In this document: positions 1 to 4,735 of the stretch, in pieces | Layout of the letters: each line of letters begins with the position of its first letter | Numbering within the stretch: position 1 is the first letter of the stretch | Assembly (NCBI GenBank): GCA_900549485.1 | Contig: UROG01000058.1 | Coordinates: forward strand, 1-6,462 | DNA: 6,462 nucleotides | Source of the DNA: an uncultured Eubacteriales bacterium | GTDB taxonomy: Bacteria; Bacillota; Clostridia; Oscillospirales; Oscillospiraceae | Direction: 5' to 3' | The notes under the pieces: generated by a model | Told to the model about the DNA's origin: nothing | What the model saw: only the letters and a program-made list of their open reading frames with translations | Databases searched by the model: none | Position numbers and translations under genes: made by a program

Positions 1-1
1 A

Positions 2-478
2 ATGCAGGTGCAGTTTTGTCTCAACGAGCTGCGCACCGGCTACCCGCGACTGTGGAACTATCTCACGACGGCGCAGGATCTGTACGGCGCGTCGGCGCGG
101 ATATGCAGGGAGTATGAGCGCCCAGCCGTCAACAACATTGCCGACAGGGCGAACGCGGGCAACGCGCTCTATATGCAGTACTGCAGTCAGCTTGACGCGA
201 CAGCGGCGGGAGACGCGGAGACGGCGGAAGACCCCTCCGGCGCTGACAGCTCCCTTTCAGGTGCGGGAGGAGAAAGCTCACGCTCATTGTTTGGCACGGT
301 GCGTACCGGAGACAGAACGCCGGAGGCGGGATACCTTGCGGCACTGCTTGAAAGCGTCGGATATGATGTGCTGTGGGACGGGCTGAGGGCTTGCCTCATC
401 GACTACCAGAGCAAAACTGGGCTTGACGCAGACGGCATCTGCGGGGAAAAAACGTGGTCAAAAATTTTAAATAACTGA
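2..478 (+). CDS. Phage cell-wall hydrolase, C-terminal part (tail-lysozyme-like segment plus PG-binding domain), 5' truncated
   Basis: This is the end of a longer gene: the frame is open to the window edge, so the ATG at base 2 is probably internal. Visible residues 2-60 resemble the C-terminal half of the phage tail lysozyme family, with an FCLNELRTGYP segment and a REYERPA motif. A Ser/Gly/Ala/Glu-rich linker covers about residues 64-110. Residues 111-156 look like a PG_binding_1 repeat, with the ending DYQSKTGLDADGICGEKTW typical of that family. The product would cut peptidoglycan, and the binding domain would hold it on the wall. The catalytic residues would lie upstream of the window. 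The holin starts 15 bp downstream, so this is probably the lytic enzyme of the prophage. A structural tail-tip hydrolase is the alternative. Confidence 0.75.
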   Translation: MQVQFCLNELRTGYPRLWNYLTTAQDLYGASARICREYERPAVNNIADRANAGNALYMQYCSQLDATAAGDAETAEDPSGADSSLSGAGGESSRSLFGTVRTGDRTPEAGYLAALLESVGYDVLWDGLRACLIDYQSKTGLDADGICGEKTWSKILNN

Positions 479-493
479 AAAGGAGAAACAAAG

Positions 494-961
494 ATGAACG
501 AACCGACAAAAGTACTTGAAATCAAAGCAGCAGTGACAGCGTGCCTTGCTTTCCTGACCGCCCTCTGGGGCTGGGTAGGCTGGGCAGTCGTAGTGTGGAT
601 AGCGGCAATGCTGCTTGACTATCTCACCGGCACGCTTGCCGCGCAGTCGCACGGAGAATGGGACAGCAAAAAGGCGAGAGAAGGGTTGTGGCACAAGCTC
701 GGCGAGATCTTCGCGGTGCTTGTCGCGGCGCTCTGCGACATTGCAATAAGCGTTGTGATCCACAGCGCGGGGATAAACATCGGCATAGACCTTGACGCGC
801 TTGTGTCACCGCTTGTACTCTTATGGTACATCATAACAGAGTTGGGCAGCATAATTGAAAACGCGGGACTGCTTGGCGCGCCTATCCCCGAATGGCTAAA
901 AAAAAGACTTGCGCATTATAAAAGTAAGATAGACGAAGCCGGGGACGACGGCGGCGAATAA
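494..961 (+). CDS. Phage holin, Phage_holin_4_1 (toxin secretion/lysis holin) family
   Basis: This 155-residue protein would form lesions in the cytoplasmic membrane late in phage infection, releasing or activating the cell-wall hydrolase. Hydrophobic segments lie at about residues 12-28, 30-50, 71-91 and 102-121. Two family hallmarks are visible: DYLTG at residues 42-46 after the second segment, and the stretch from ITELGSIIEN (114-123) to GAPIPEWL (128-135). The C-terminus is charged, as expected for a cytoplasmic tail. An AAAGGAG-type ribosome binding site overlaps the stop codon of the preceding hydrolase gene and lies about 8 bases from the ATG, so the two are in one operon. Length and layout are normal for the family. 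Related proteins in clostridia (TcdE/UtxA type) serve in toxin release, but nothing here suggests that role. Confidence 0.9.
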   Translation: MNEPTKVLEIKAAVTACLAFLTALWGWVGWAVVVWIAAMLLDYLTGTLAAQSHGEWDSKKAREGLWHKLGEIFAVLVAALCDIAISVVIHSAGINIGIDLDALVSPLVLLWYIITELGSIIENAGLLGAPIPEWLKKRLAHYKSKIDEAGDDGGE

Positions 962-1002
962 GTTAAAAAAACTTGTAAACCGACAAAGAAAGAGGGATTG
1001 AC

Positions 1003-1188
1003 GTGACTGCAACCGTCAAGGAATTCTGCCGGATCAACGGCTTGAGCGAGGAAACGGAAGACCTTGTTGAGCTGATTTTTTCGGCGCTGACTGGTGACAA
1101 AAATGAGCACACTCGACGAAGTACGGATGCCCGGAAAAAAATCAAAGCTGCAATTCCCTACGGCGCTGCGGGAGAAGCTGATCCTTGA
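1003..1188 (+). CDS. Small ORF overlapping the HTH gene, function unknown
   Basis: This GTG-started frame of 61 codons has a good ribosome binding site (AGAGGG at 991-996, 6 bases from the GTG). The first 30 or so residues (MTATVKEFCRINGLSEETED and the following LVELIFSALTG) look like a real helical peptide. After about base 1094 the frame overlaps the HTH gene in another phase, and its translation there (Arg/Lys/Ala-rich, ending AAIPYGAAGEADP) looks like an out-of-frame reading. Possible readings are a short leader ORF that delivers ribosomes to the nested HTH start, a remnant of a longer gene that lost its frame, or the first part of a frameshifted protein. I do not recognise a family. Confidence 0.4.
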   Translation: MTATVKEFCRINGLSEETEDLVELIFSALTGDKNEHTRRSTDARKKIKAAIPYGAAGEADP

Positions 1189-1339
1189 GTGCGGTTTCAC
1201 CCTTGAAGAAAAAGCAATTTTAAATATGCGCGCCGACGGCTTGTCACTGCTGGAAATAGCGGACCGGCAAAATTGCAGCGTGGAGACAATAAACCGGCGC
1301 ATCCGAAGTATTAAAAACAAAATAGCGGAGATCATTTAA
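1103..1339 (+). CDS. Small phage HTH protein (sigma-70 region 4 / LuxR-like)
   Basis: This 78-residue protein starts at the ATG at 1103, preceded by GGTGA (1093-1097) at a 5-base spacing. A GTG at 1094 is the only upstream alternative, because a stop codon in frame lies at 1088-1090. Residues 32-75 form a single helix-turn-helix of the region 4/LuxR type: FTLEEKAILNMRADGLSLLE, then IADRQNCSVETINRRI, where the pattern of a regularly spaced EIA turn and recognition helix is clear. The basic N-terminal 30 residues carry no known domain. No other sigma-factor regions are present, so it is not a full sigma factor. It lies at the end of the lysis operon and would bind DNA, perhaps to regulate late phage transcription. 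Target and role are unknown. Its stop codon overlaps a terminator hairpin. Confidence 0.7.
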   Translation: MSTLDEVRMPGKKSKLQFPTALREKLILECGFTLEEKAILNMRADGLSLLEIADRQNCSVETINRRIRSIKNKIAEII

Positions 1340-1366
1340 GGCGGGGCGCAATGCTCCGCCTGTTTT
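1339..1366 (+). terminator. Terminator of the lysis operon
   Basis: A 9-bp stem (1339-1347 with 1353-1361, one G-U pair) has a GCAAT loop and is followed by GTTTT. The 5' arm begins on the last base of the HTH gene's stop codon. The GC-rich stem is strong but the T-tract is short, so termination may be partial. Confidence 0.65.
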
Positions 1367-1386
1367 GCGCATGACCCTGACAGCTT

Positions 1387-1422
1387 AACGGCAGATAACG
1401 GACACGTTGCCCGCCGTTTTTT
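1387..1422 (+). terminator. Second terminator-like hairpin before the seven-gene block
   Basis: An outer stem of AACGGC (1387-1392) with GCCGTT (1413-1418) encloses a small AACG/CGTT stem (1397-1400 with 1405-1408), and a run of six T follows at 1417-1422. It comes only 20 bases after the first terminator. Together they would insulate the lysis operon from the next block, or act as a leader structure for it. Just beyond lies TAGAAT at 1427-1432, which resembles a -10 box, but I see no matching -35 at the right distance. Confidence 0.5.
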
Positions 1423-1455
1423 ATCTTAGAATTTAAGCAGAAAAAGGTGATGCGC

Positions 1456-1836
1456 ATGTATGTACATTTTAACCCCAACCCAGCGGGACACTCGGTTGGT
1501 GATTGCGTGATCAGGGCGTTATGCAAAGCCACGGGGGAAAGCTGGGACAAGACCTTTATTGAGCTGGCCGTGACAGGCTTCGAGCTGTCGGATATGCCGA
1601 GCGCAAACGCTGTGTGGGGCGCATATCTCCACAGAAAAGGCTACACGCGCACGGCGCTGCCTGATAAGTGCCCGGAGTGCTATACGGTGAAGCTCTTTAC
1701 GGAGGAGCATCCGCACGGCACATATATTCTCGCACTGAGCGGGCACGTTGTTGCGGTGCAGGATGGCAAGTATTTTGACGCATGGGATTCAGGCGACGAG
1801 ATCCCGTTGTATGTATGGAAGGAGCAGAGAACATGA
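1456..1836 (+). CDS. Putative papain-like cysteine peptidase or transglutaminase-fold protein of phage origin
   Basis: This is a 126-residue protein. I chose the ATG at 1456 because AAGGTGA (1444-1450) lies 5 bases upstream, which makes the earlier GTG/ATG codons at 1447/1450 part of the ribosome binding site. The order of candidate catalytic residues fits a papain-like fold: Cys17 in SVGDC at the start of a predicted helix, His97 in SGHVV on a strand, and Asp108 in YFDAWDS. A CPEC pair lies in the middle. This pattern recurs in C39-like and butirosin-H-like peptidases, but the assignment rests on motif order only. From memory, near-identical short proteins occur in prophages of gut Firmicutes without known function. 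No signal peptide is visible, so it should act in the cytoplasm. The stop overlaps the next start as ATGA, implying translational coupling. Confidence 0.7.
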   Translation: MYVHFNPNPAGHSVGDCVIRALCKATGESWDKTFIELAVTGFELSDMPSANAVWGAYLHRKGYTRTALPDKCPECYTVKLFTEEHPHGTYILALSGHVVAVQDGKYFDAWDSGDEIPLYVWKEQRT

Positions 1837-2306
1837 ACTATTCTCCACAGTACCCAGCATATCAGCCTCAGCAGTTTTACCCAGCTTATAATCCACCGAT
1901 GATGGACAACCTTGCGCAGATGCGCGCCCAGCAGTACGCTCCGCAGCCCCAACAGCCAGCGCCCACGCCAGCAGCCACACAGCAGAGCGGCGTGAACTGG
2001 GTACAGGGCGAGGCGGGAATGAAGGCGTTCCTGGTCGCCGCCGGAAACAGCGTTTTGCTGTTCGACAGTGAAAACCCGACTTTCTGCATCAAAAGCGCAG
2101 ACCAGAGCGGGATGCCGCTGCCGCTGCGCATCTTCGATTACACGGAGCGCACACAGCCGTCACAGGCGCCCGTAGCGGCGTCGCAGCCGCAGAGCGTTGA
2201 ATACGTACCCCGGGCGGAGTTTGATGTGTTGGCGGCGCAGGTGGCGGCGCTGACGGCCAAGAAACAGCGCAAGACGCAGAGTGAGGAGGCTACGGCAAAT
2301 GAGTAA
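1833..2306 (+). CDS. Pro/Gln/Tyr-rich protein with a small beta-type core, unknown function
   Basis: This 157-residue protein starts at ATG 1833, overlapping the previous stop by four bases with GGAAGGAG 8 bases upstream. An ATG at 1782 in the same frame is unlikely because it lacks such a site. Residues 1-52 are low-complexity and rich in Pro, Gln and Tyr (QPQQFYPAYNPP, QPQQPAPTP). Residues 54-105 form a compact predicted beta segment (VNWVQGEAGMKAFLVAAGNS, then VLLFDSENPTFCIKSAD and LPLRIFDY). A second Pro/Gln/Ser linker follows, then a short helical heptad-like tail (residues 128-142) ending in a basic and acidic tip. I recall related proteins beside the same neighbours in Firmicutes prophages, with no function assigned. 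The architecture suggests a structural or scaffold-like protein with a multimerising tail. This is inference. Confidence 0.7.
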   Translation: MNYSPQYPAYQPQQFYPAYNPPMMDNLAQMRAQQYAPQPQQPAPTPAATQQSGVNWVQGEAGMKAFLVAAGNSVLLFDSENPTFCIKSADQSGMPLPLRIFDYTERTQPSQAPVAASQPQSVEYVPRAEFDVLAAQVAALTAKKQRKTQSEEATANE

Positions 2307-2532
2307 TTCAATTTTTCAGGCGCTCGGCGGCGCACAGCAGGCTGCACCGCCAACACCCGGCATGACCGGACAGTTCCAGAACATGATGCAGAAGTTTCAG
2401 CGATTCCGCACAACCTTTCAGGGAGACCCAAGGCAGGAAGTGGAGAAACTCTTGCAGAGCGGGAGAATATCCCAGCAGCAGCTCAATCAGGTGCAGGGAC
2501 TCGCGCAGCAGTTCATGCAGTTCCTCAAGTAA
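2299..2532 (+). CDS. Small Gln-rich protein, unknown function
   Basis: This 77-residue protein starts at ATG 2299, overlapping the previous gene's end by 8 bases. The GAGGAGGC site (2283-2290) inside that gene lies about 8 bases upstream, so translation is probably coupled. The N-terminal 20 residues are small and Pro/Ala/Gln-rich. Residues 22-43 are rich in Met, Phe and Gln (QFQNMMQKFQRFRTTFQG), and then a two-helix unit follows: DPRQEVEKLLQSGRISQQQL and NQVQGLAQQFMQFLK. The FQGDPRQEVEKLLQSG segment is the most conserved-looking part. It has no membrane segment, signal peptide or known domain. As third gene of a tightly overlapped trio, it probably works with the two preceding products. It may be an assembly partner, but no function can be assigned. 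Confidence 0.65.
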   Translation: MSNSIFQALGGAQQAAPPTPGMTGQFQNMMQKFQRFRTTFQGDPRQEVEKLLQSGRISQQQLNQVQGLAQQFMQFLK

Positions 2533-2557
2533 TCTATATCGTGGCCACGATTAAGAT
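2532..2557. promoter_or_regulatory. 26-bp interrupted palindrome, possible operator
   Basis: A perfect 14-bp palindrome, ATCGTGGCCACGAT (2538-2551), is extended by ATCT and AGAT on either side after two mismatched positions. It lies in the 58-bp gap between two genes and ends 17 bases before the ribosome binding site of the next one. It has no spacer for an RNA loop and no T-tract, so a dimeric DNA-binding protein site fits better than a terminator. I do not see a convincing promoter with it. Confidence 0.45.
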
Positions 2558-2590
2558 AAATTAAAAAATTCCGAAAGGAGAAAACACAAA

Positions 2591-3322
2591 ATGAGTCTTT
2601 CCGATAACGTTCCCTTTACCATGCCGGTGACTCCTGCCAACTCGAACGGCGACGGCTTCGGCTGGGGCGGCGGTCTGTTCTGGATCGTCATCCTGTTTTT
2701 CCTCGCTGCGTTCGGCTGGGGCGGTAACGGCTGGGGCGGAAACAACGGCGGCGTAATGGACGGCTACATCCTTACGTCTGATTTCGCCAACATCGAGCGC
2801 AAGCTCGACAGTGTCAATAACGGCATCTGTGACGGCTTCTACGCGATGAACACCGGGATGCTCAACGGCTTTGCCGGGGTCACCCAGGCGGTCACGAGCG
2901 GATTCTCAGCGGCGGAGGTAGCGAGATGCAACGCTCAGATGACGTTCATGCAGCAGTTCTTCGCACTGCAGCAGTCGCTCTCCGATTGCTGCTGCCAGAA
3001 CCGCGAGGCGATAGCGCAGGTCCGCTATGACATGGCTACTCAGGCCTGCGACACGCGCAACACCGTGCAGAACGCCACCCGCGACATCATCGACAACCAG
3101 AACGCCAATAGCAGAGCCGTTCTGGACTATCTCCAGAATAGCAGGATGAGGGATCTGGAAGCCGAGAATGCAAGCCTGAAGCTCGCAGCATCTCAGGCGG
3201 CACAGAACAATTACCTTGTGAACACGCTGCGTCCGCCCGCTTCCCCCGCGTACATCGTGCAGAATCCCTACTGCTGCAATCAGCAGTACACGGGCTGCGG
3301 TTATGGCTGCTGTGCCGCCTGA
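2591..3322 (+). CDS. Membrane-anchored Cys-rich coiled-coil protein, unknown function
   Basis: This 243-residue protein starts at ATG 2591 with AAAGGAG 10 bases upstream. A short polar N-terminus leads to one hydrophobic segment (about 29-41, LFWIVILFFLAAF) flanked on both sides by Trp-Gly-Gly repeats (GWGGG before; GWGGNGWGGN after). The rest is mostly helical: residues 62-130 hold a regular Asn/Gly-rich series, 133-135 are three Cys in a row, and about 140-207 form a long helix with Asn/Gln and charged heptads. The tail (NPYCCNQQYTGCGYGCCAA) carries five more Cys. There are 11 Cys in total. From memory this family is frequent in prophages of gut Firmicutes and uncharacterised. The likely picture is a membrane anchor with an oligomeric stalk and a Cys-rich tip that could bind metal or form disulfides. 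Which side faces the cytoplasm is unclear. Confidence 0.75.
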   Translation: MSLSDNVPFTMPVTPANSNGDGFGWGGGLFWIVILFFLAAFGWGGNGWGGNNGGVMDGYILTSDFANIERKLDSVNNGICDGFYAMNTGMLNGFAGVTQAVTSGFSAAEVARCNAQMTFMQQFFALQQSLSDCCCQNREAIAQVRYDMATQACDTRNTVQNATRDIIDNQNANSRAVLDYLQNSRMRDLEAENASLKLAASQAAQNNYLVNTLRPPASPAYIVQNPYCCNQQYTGCGYGCCAA

Positions 3323-3338
3323 CAATCGCACACCGATT

Positions 3339-3363
3339 AACTTGTCGAAATAATCGACATGTT
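3339..3363 (+). other. Leader hairpin between the Cys-rich and jelly-roll genes
   Basis: TGTCGA (3343-3348) pairs with TCGACA (3354-3359) around an AATAA loop. AAC and GTT extend the stem after one T-T mismatch. It has no T-tract, so it is not a terminator. A smaller TCAGC/GCTGA hairpin (3363-3367 with 3375-3379) follows, and then the terminator at 3391. The three together look like a structured leader. Confidence 0.4.
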
Positions 3364-3390
3364 CAGCCCCAAGAGCTGATATCAACACAA

Positions 3391-3422
3391 ACGGCGGGGC
3401 TTAATGCCTCGCCGTGCTTTTT
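3391..3422 (+). terminator. Strong terminator directly before the jelly-roll gene's RBS (possible attenuator)
   Basis: A 10-bp stem, ACGGCGGGGC (3391-3400) with GCCTCGCCGT (3406-3415), has one G-U pair, a TTAAT loop and a TTTTT run at 3418-3422. The ribosome binding site of the next gene begins at 3424, so no promoter can fit between. The gene downstream must be reached by readthrough or by regulated antitermination. Confidence 0.8.
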
Positions 3423-3438
3423 GAAAGGATGAATAGAA

Positions 3439-3861
3439 ATGGCTGAATACACAAATGCAAACACTGCGACCGTCGCAGCGGGGCAGAATGTCCCGTTTAC
3501 CGAGGAGACGGTATCCGGTAACCCCTGCATTGTCCACCGCGAGGGAGCGGGCATTATCACGCTCCGCGGTCTGACGAACCAGTGCCGCGCACGGTTCAAG
3601 GTTTCGTTCGGCGCGAATATCGCCCTGCCGACCGGCGGCACCGTCGGCGCGATCTCGGCGGCGATAGCCATCAATGGAGAGCCGCTGAACAGCGCCACGG
3701 GCATTGTAACGCCCGCTGCGACAGATCAGTACGGCAATATCTACGTTGCCGCAAACATCGACGTCCCGCGCGGCTGCTGCCTCAGCGTAGCTGTGGAGAA
3801 CACCAGCGGGCAGGCTATCAATTTTGCGAACGCCAACCTCATTGTTGAACGTGTCGCATGA
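3439..3861 (+). CDS. Jelly-roll-like (C1q/TNF or BclA-C-terminal type) phage protein
   Basis: This 140-residue protein starts at ATG 3439, with AAAGGA 9 bases upstream, immediately after a terminator. Almost the whole chain reads as short alternating beta strands with Gly/Asn turns and no charged helices. Segments such as TLRGLTNQCRARFKVSFGAN (41-60), the Gly/Ala-rich AISAAIAINGEPL (71-83) and DVPRGCCLSVAVENTS (108-123) resemble trimeric jelly-roll tips such as the C-terminal domain of BclA or C1q/TNF. Four Cys (30, 49, 113, 114) are present. There is no signal peptide, transmembrane segment or collagen stalk. Lacking secretion signals, it probably acts on the virion or in the cytoplasm and is released by lysis. 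A capsid decoration or fibre-tip role is my best guess. The fold call is by eye and the function is unknown. Confidence 0.7.
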   Translation: MAEYTNANTATVAAGQNVPFTEETVSGNPCIVHREGAGIITLRGLTNQCRARFKVSFGANIALPTGGTVGAISAAIAINGEPLNSATGIVTPAATDQYGNIYVAANIDVPRGCCLSVAVENTSGQAINFANANLIVERVA

Positions 3862-3873
3862 AAGGAGTAAATC

Positions 3874-4254
3874 ATGAGCACAAGAGCACTTGAAGATATT
3901 TGCGAGAAGCTCTGCCGTGAGCTTGATGAAATCGCAAAGAAACCCGAGCTCGGAGCGGGTGATCTGGATATCGTCCATAAGCTGACCGACACCATGAAGA
4001 ACATCTACAAGATAGAGATGTACGAAGAGGACGGAGGCTATAGCCGCGCGGGCGAATGGGAAGCGGATATGCGCGGCCGTTACGGACGCGGCAGCAGCTA
4101 CGCCCATCGTGGGCAGCACTATGTGCGTGGCCACTACAGCCGCACTGACGCTCGCGAGCGCATGCGTTCGCAGATGGAGGATATGATACGGGACGCCGAC
4201 GATGATCGCACTCGTGAGGCTATCCGCCGCTGCATGAACGAGCTCGACAGCTGA
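3874..4254 (+). CDS. Arg/Gly/Tyr-rich protein with flanking helices, unknown function
   Basis: This 126-residue protein begins at ATG 3874. Its AAAGGAG site overlaps the previous stop codon and lies 6 bases upstream, so it is in one operon with the jelly-roll gene. Three parts are visible. A helical N-terminus (about 1-50) includes DICEKLCRELDEIAKK and the amphipathic DIVHKLTDTMKNIYKIEMY. A low-complexity middle (about 53-90) is rich in Arg, Gly, Tyr and Ser (RGRYGRGSSYAHRG, VRGHYSR). A charged C-terminal helix (92-124) carries RERMRSQMEDMIRDADDDRT. The middle resembles RGG/RGY-type disordered tracts that bind nucleic acid or promote assembly, but that is analogy. I recall homologues next to the same neighbours in Firmicutes prophages. 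No enzyme motif is present. Confidence 0.7.
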   Translation: MSTRALEDICEKLCRELDEIAKKPELGAGDLDIVHKLTDTMKNIYKIEMYEEDGGYSRAGEWEADMRGRYGRGSSYAHRGQHYVRGHYSRTDARERMRSQMEDMIRDADDDRTREAIRRCMNELDS

Positions 4255-4269
4255 CGGGAGGGAGACCTT

Positions 4270-4626
4270 ATGCTCGACAAGCAGGAGATTCGCAAGGAGA
4301 TAGCCCGCCTCGAGTATGAGGAATCGAGCTACCCGAACTATGCCAAGCTCGCCGACCTGTACATAATCAGCGCTGAGATGGAGAAACCCGACGCAAAAAT
4401 AGAGCCGCGCTACGAGCGGCTCTATTCAAGAGCAGCTGCCCCGGTTGAAATGCCAGCGCCGCAGAGCACTGTCATCATAGATGCTGCGGATAGCGATTTT
4501 TTAAAAGCTGTGAGCGGGAAAAGCACGGGAGCGGCGTGGAAAATCATGGATGAACTCATGGAAAGCCTGCATGTAATGCAGCCCCGAACCTATAATGCAG
4601 TCATGCGGCAGCTCCGGGAGATGTAA
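4270..4626 (+). CDS. All-helical phage protein, unknown function, last gene of the block
   Basis: This 118-residue protein starts at ATG 4270 with GGGAGGGAG directly upstream, 15 bp after the previous stop. Residues 1-38 form a helical segment with the motif EIARLEYEESSYPNYAKLAD, in which Tyr and acidic residues alternate. A Pro/Ala-rich linker covers about 54-66 (AAAPVEMPAPQS). A second domain (67-118) includes DSDFLKAVSGKSTGAAWKIM and a helix MDELMESLHVMQPRTYNAVM. No catalytic motif, membrane segment or signal peptide is visible. I recall the same two-part protein at the end of this gene block in other gut Firmicutes prophages. A perfect 11-bp-arm hairpin is embedded in its coding sequence (4398-4426). 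It is the last gene before the prophage junction. Confidence 0.75.
   Translation: MLDKQEIRKEIARLEYEESSYPNYAKLADLYIISAEMEKPDAKIEPRYERLYSRAAAPVEMPAPQSTVIIDAADSDFLKAVSGKSTGAAWKIMDELMESLHVMQPRTYNAVMRQLREM
4395..4426 (-). terminator. Terminator-like hairpin inside the last phage gene, facing leftward transcripts
   Basis: Arms of 11 bp, AATAGAGCCGC (4398-4408) and GCGGCTCTATT (4416-4426), are perfectly complementary around a 7-base loop. Read on the minus strand, the stem runs into five T (4399-4395). On the + strand only two T follow. It could stop antisense transcription from the convergent tRNA/mnmE side, or form an mRNA structure. Confidence 0.45.
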
Positions 4627-4630
4627 AATT

Positions 4631-4653
4631 TGTAGGCTACGATGTAGGCTACG
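4631..4653. repeat. Two tandem copies of TGTAGGCTACG, possible recombinase arm sites
   Basis: TGTAGGCTACG occurs at 4631-4641 and 4643-4653, a 12-bp period. Each copy contains GTAGGCTAC, an inverted repeat around a single central base. They start four bases after the last phage gene and lie about 130-150 bp from the tRNA 3' end. That is a plausible distance for integrase or excisionase arm-type sites flanking an attachment core. The function is inferred from position and repeat form. Confidence 0.5.
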
Positions 4654-4659
4654 CAATGA

Positions 4660-4687
4660 AACGTGCCAAGCCGCGTTGTAATTTTTT
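4660..4687 (+). terminator. Weak terminator candidate after the seven-gene block
   Basis: AACGTG (4660-4665) pairs with CGCGTT (4672-4677), with one G-U pair and a 6-base loop. GTAA and six T (4682-4687) follow. The stem is short and the T-run is offset by four bases, so the call is tentative, but a rightward stop is expected here. Confidence 0.35.
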
Positions 4688-4735
4688 AGCACTTTTGCCC
4701 CAAACGAAAAACCCAAAAAACGAGACAAAGACAAC

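Noticed and set aside
1447..1455. Upstream GTG/ATG codons as the start of the peptidase-like gene
   Set aside because: They fall on the AAGGTGA ribosome binding site, which is correctly spaced for the ATG at 1456.
2906..3388. Minus-strand open frame of 160 codons opposite the Cys-rich protein gene
   Set aside because: It is a shadow of a well-supported coding sequence, with no ribosome binding site or recognisable protein features.
3382..4134. Long minus-strand open frame of 250 codons opposite the jelly-roll and RGY-rich genes
   Set aside because: It is antisense to two genes with good ribosome binding sites, has no site of its own, and its translation shows no domain. High GC favours such shadow frames.
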